DNA of 5,832 nt from Betaproteobacteria bacterium. Lineage in GTDB: Bacteria > Pseudomonadota > Gammaproteobacteria > Burkholderiales > SG8-41. Below, one piece after another: positions 5,689 through 5,832 of this stretch. The stretch covers positions 1 to 5,832 of the forward strand of contig JANXRI010000224.1 of assembly GCA_025353085.1 (NCBI GenBank), given 5' to 3'. Position 1 is the stretch's first letter. Every line of letters starts with the position of its first letter. The position numbers were made by a program, and so were the translations under genes. The notes beneath the pieces are model-generated. The model saw only the letters and a program-made list of their open reading frames with translations. It ran no database searches and had not been told where the DNA came from.

Positions 5689-5832
5689 TCACGGCGTCAC
5701 GCGGTCGACACAGGTCTGGTCGAACTCTTTTGAACTTTTGGCGCCGGCGAGTGTGCCGAGCGGTCCGTCGACATACCCGCCGGCACTGCACTTGATTGCA
5801 GCGCCGGCGTTCGGCTGCGTCGTCTTGTTTGG
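5689..5832 (-). CDS. unidentified protein, last 47 codons, cut by the window edge
   Basis: The minus strand is open from the window edge to tandem TGA TGA stops (5689-5691 and 5686-5688). The peptide includes NAGAAIKCSAGGYVDGP, then GTLAGAKSSKEF and DQTCVDRVTP at the end. About three quarters of codons end in G or C, as in the window's real genes, and the composition (Gly, Ala, acidic residues, no runs of Arg) is more protein-like than the other two open minus-strand frames. Two cysteines, 26 residues apart, suggest an exported protein with a disulfide, but this is inference. I do not recognise the family, and the start and the rest lie beyond 5832. It is co-directional with the aldo/keto reductase downstream. 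Confidence 0.5.
   Translation of the reverse strand, partial: PNKTTQPNAGAAIKCSAGGYVDGPLGTLAGAKSSKEFDQTCVDRVTP

Overview
The window is GC-rich and densely coding, and it looks like chromosomal DNA of a betaproteobacterium (Burkholderiales-like), or possibly a gammaproteobacterium. The main support is the carboxy-terminal half of a ParC-type topoisomerase IV subunit, plus G/C-ending codons and Sec-exported proteins of proteobacterial type. This placement is an inference from protein resemblance recalled from memory; no search was run.

Left part (1-2570, + strand): the 3' half of parC, then, after an 88-base gap, a secreted LVIVD-repeat beta-propeller protein with a strong ribosome binding site. 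The next stretch (2566-2640) holds two short direct repeats and a hairpin. It leads into a small lipoprotein with a two-cysteine domain (2637-3074).

Middle part (3075-4056): a small minus-strand gene for a two-helix membrane protein (3216-3416) with a clear ribosome binding site and an inverted repeat in its upstream region. Next to it on the + strand lies a decayed carboxy-terminal fragment of an alpha/beta hydrolase (about 3573-3890). Its homology slips to another frame for about ten codons and then returns, so it has two near-compensating indels and no proper start. The remaining gap (3891-4056) shows only short direct repeats and a weak promoter-like sequence.

Right part (4057-5832): a + strand gene for an exported, partly coiled-coil protein of unknown function with four mature cysteines. 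It converges, 15 bases apart, on a minus-strand aldo/keto reductase related to DkgB. At the edge is the last 47 codons of another minus-strand gene that is cut by the window.

The genes do not form an obvious pathway. ParC is housekeeping, the reductase is a general carbonyl-reducing enzyme, and the rest are envelope or exported proteins of unknown role. I found no RNA genes, CRISPR array, insertion sequence, attachment site or defence system. The most informative findings are the frame-slipped hydrolase remnant and the regularly placed histidines in the LVIVD protein; neither amounts to evidence for a new system.
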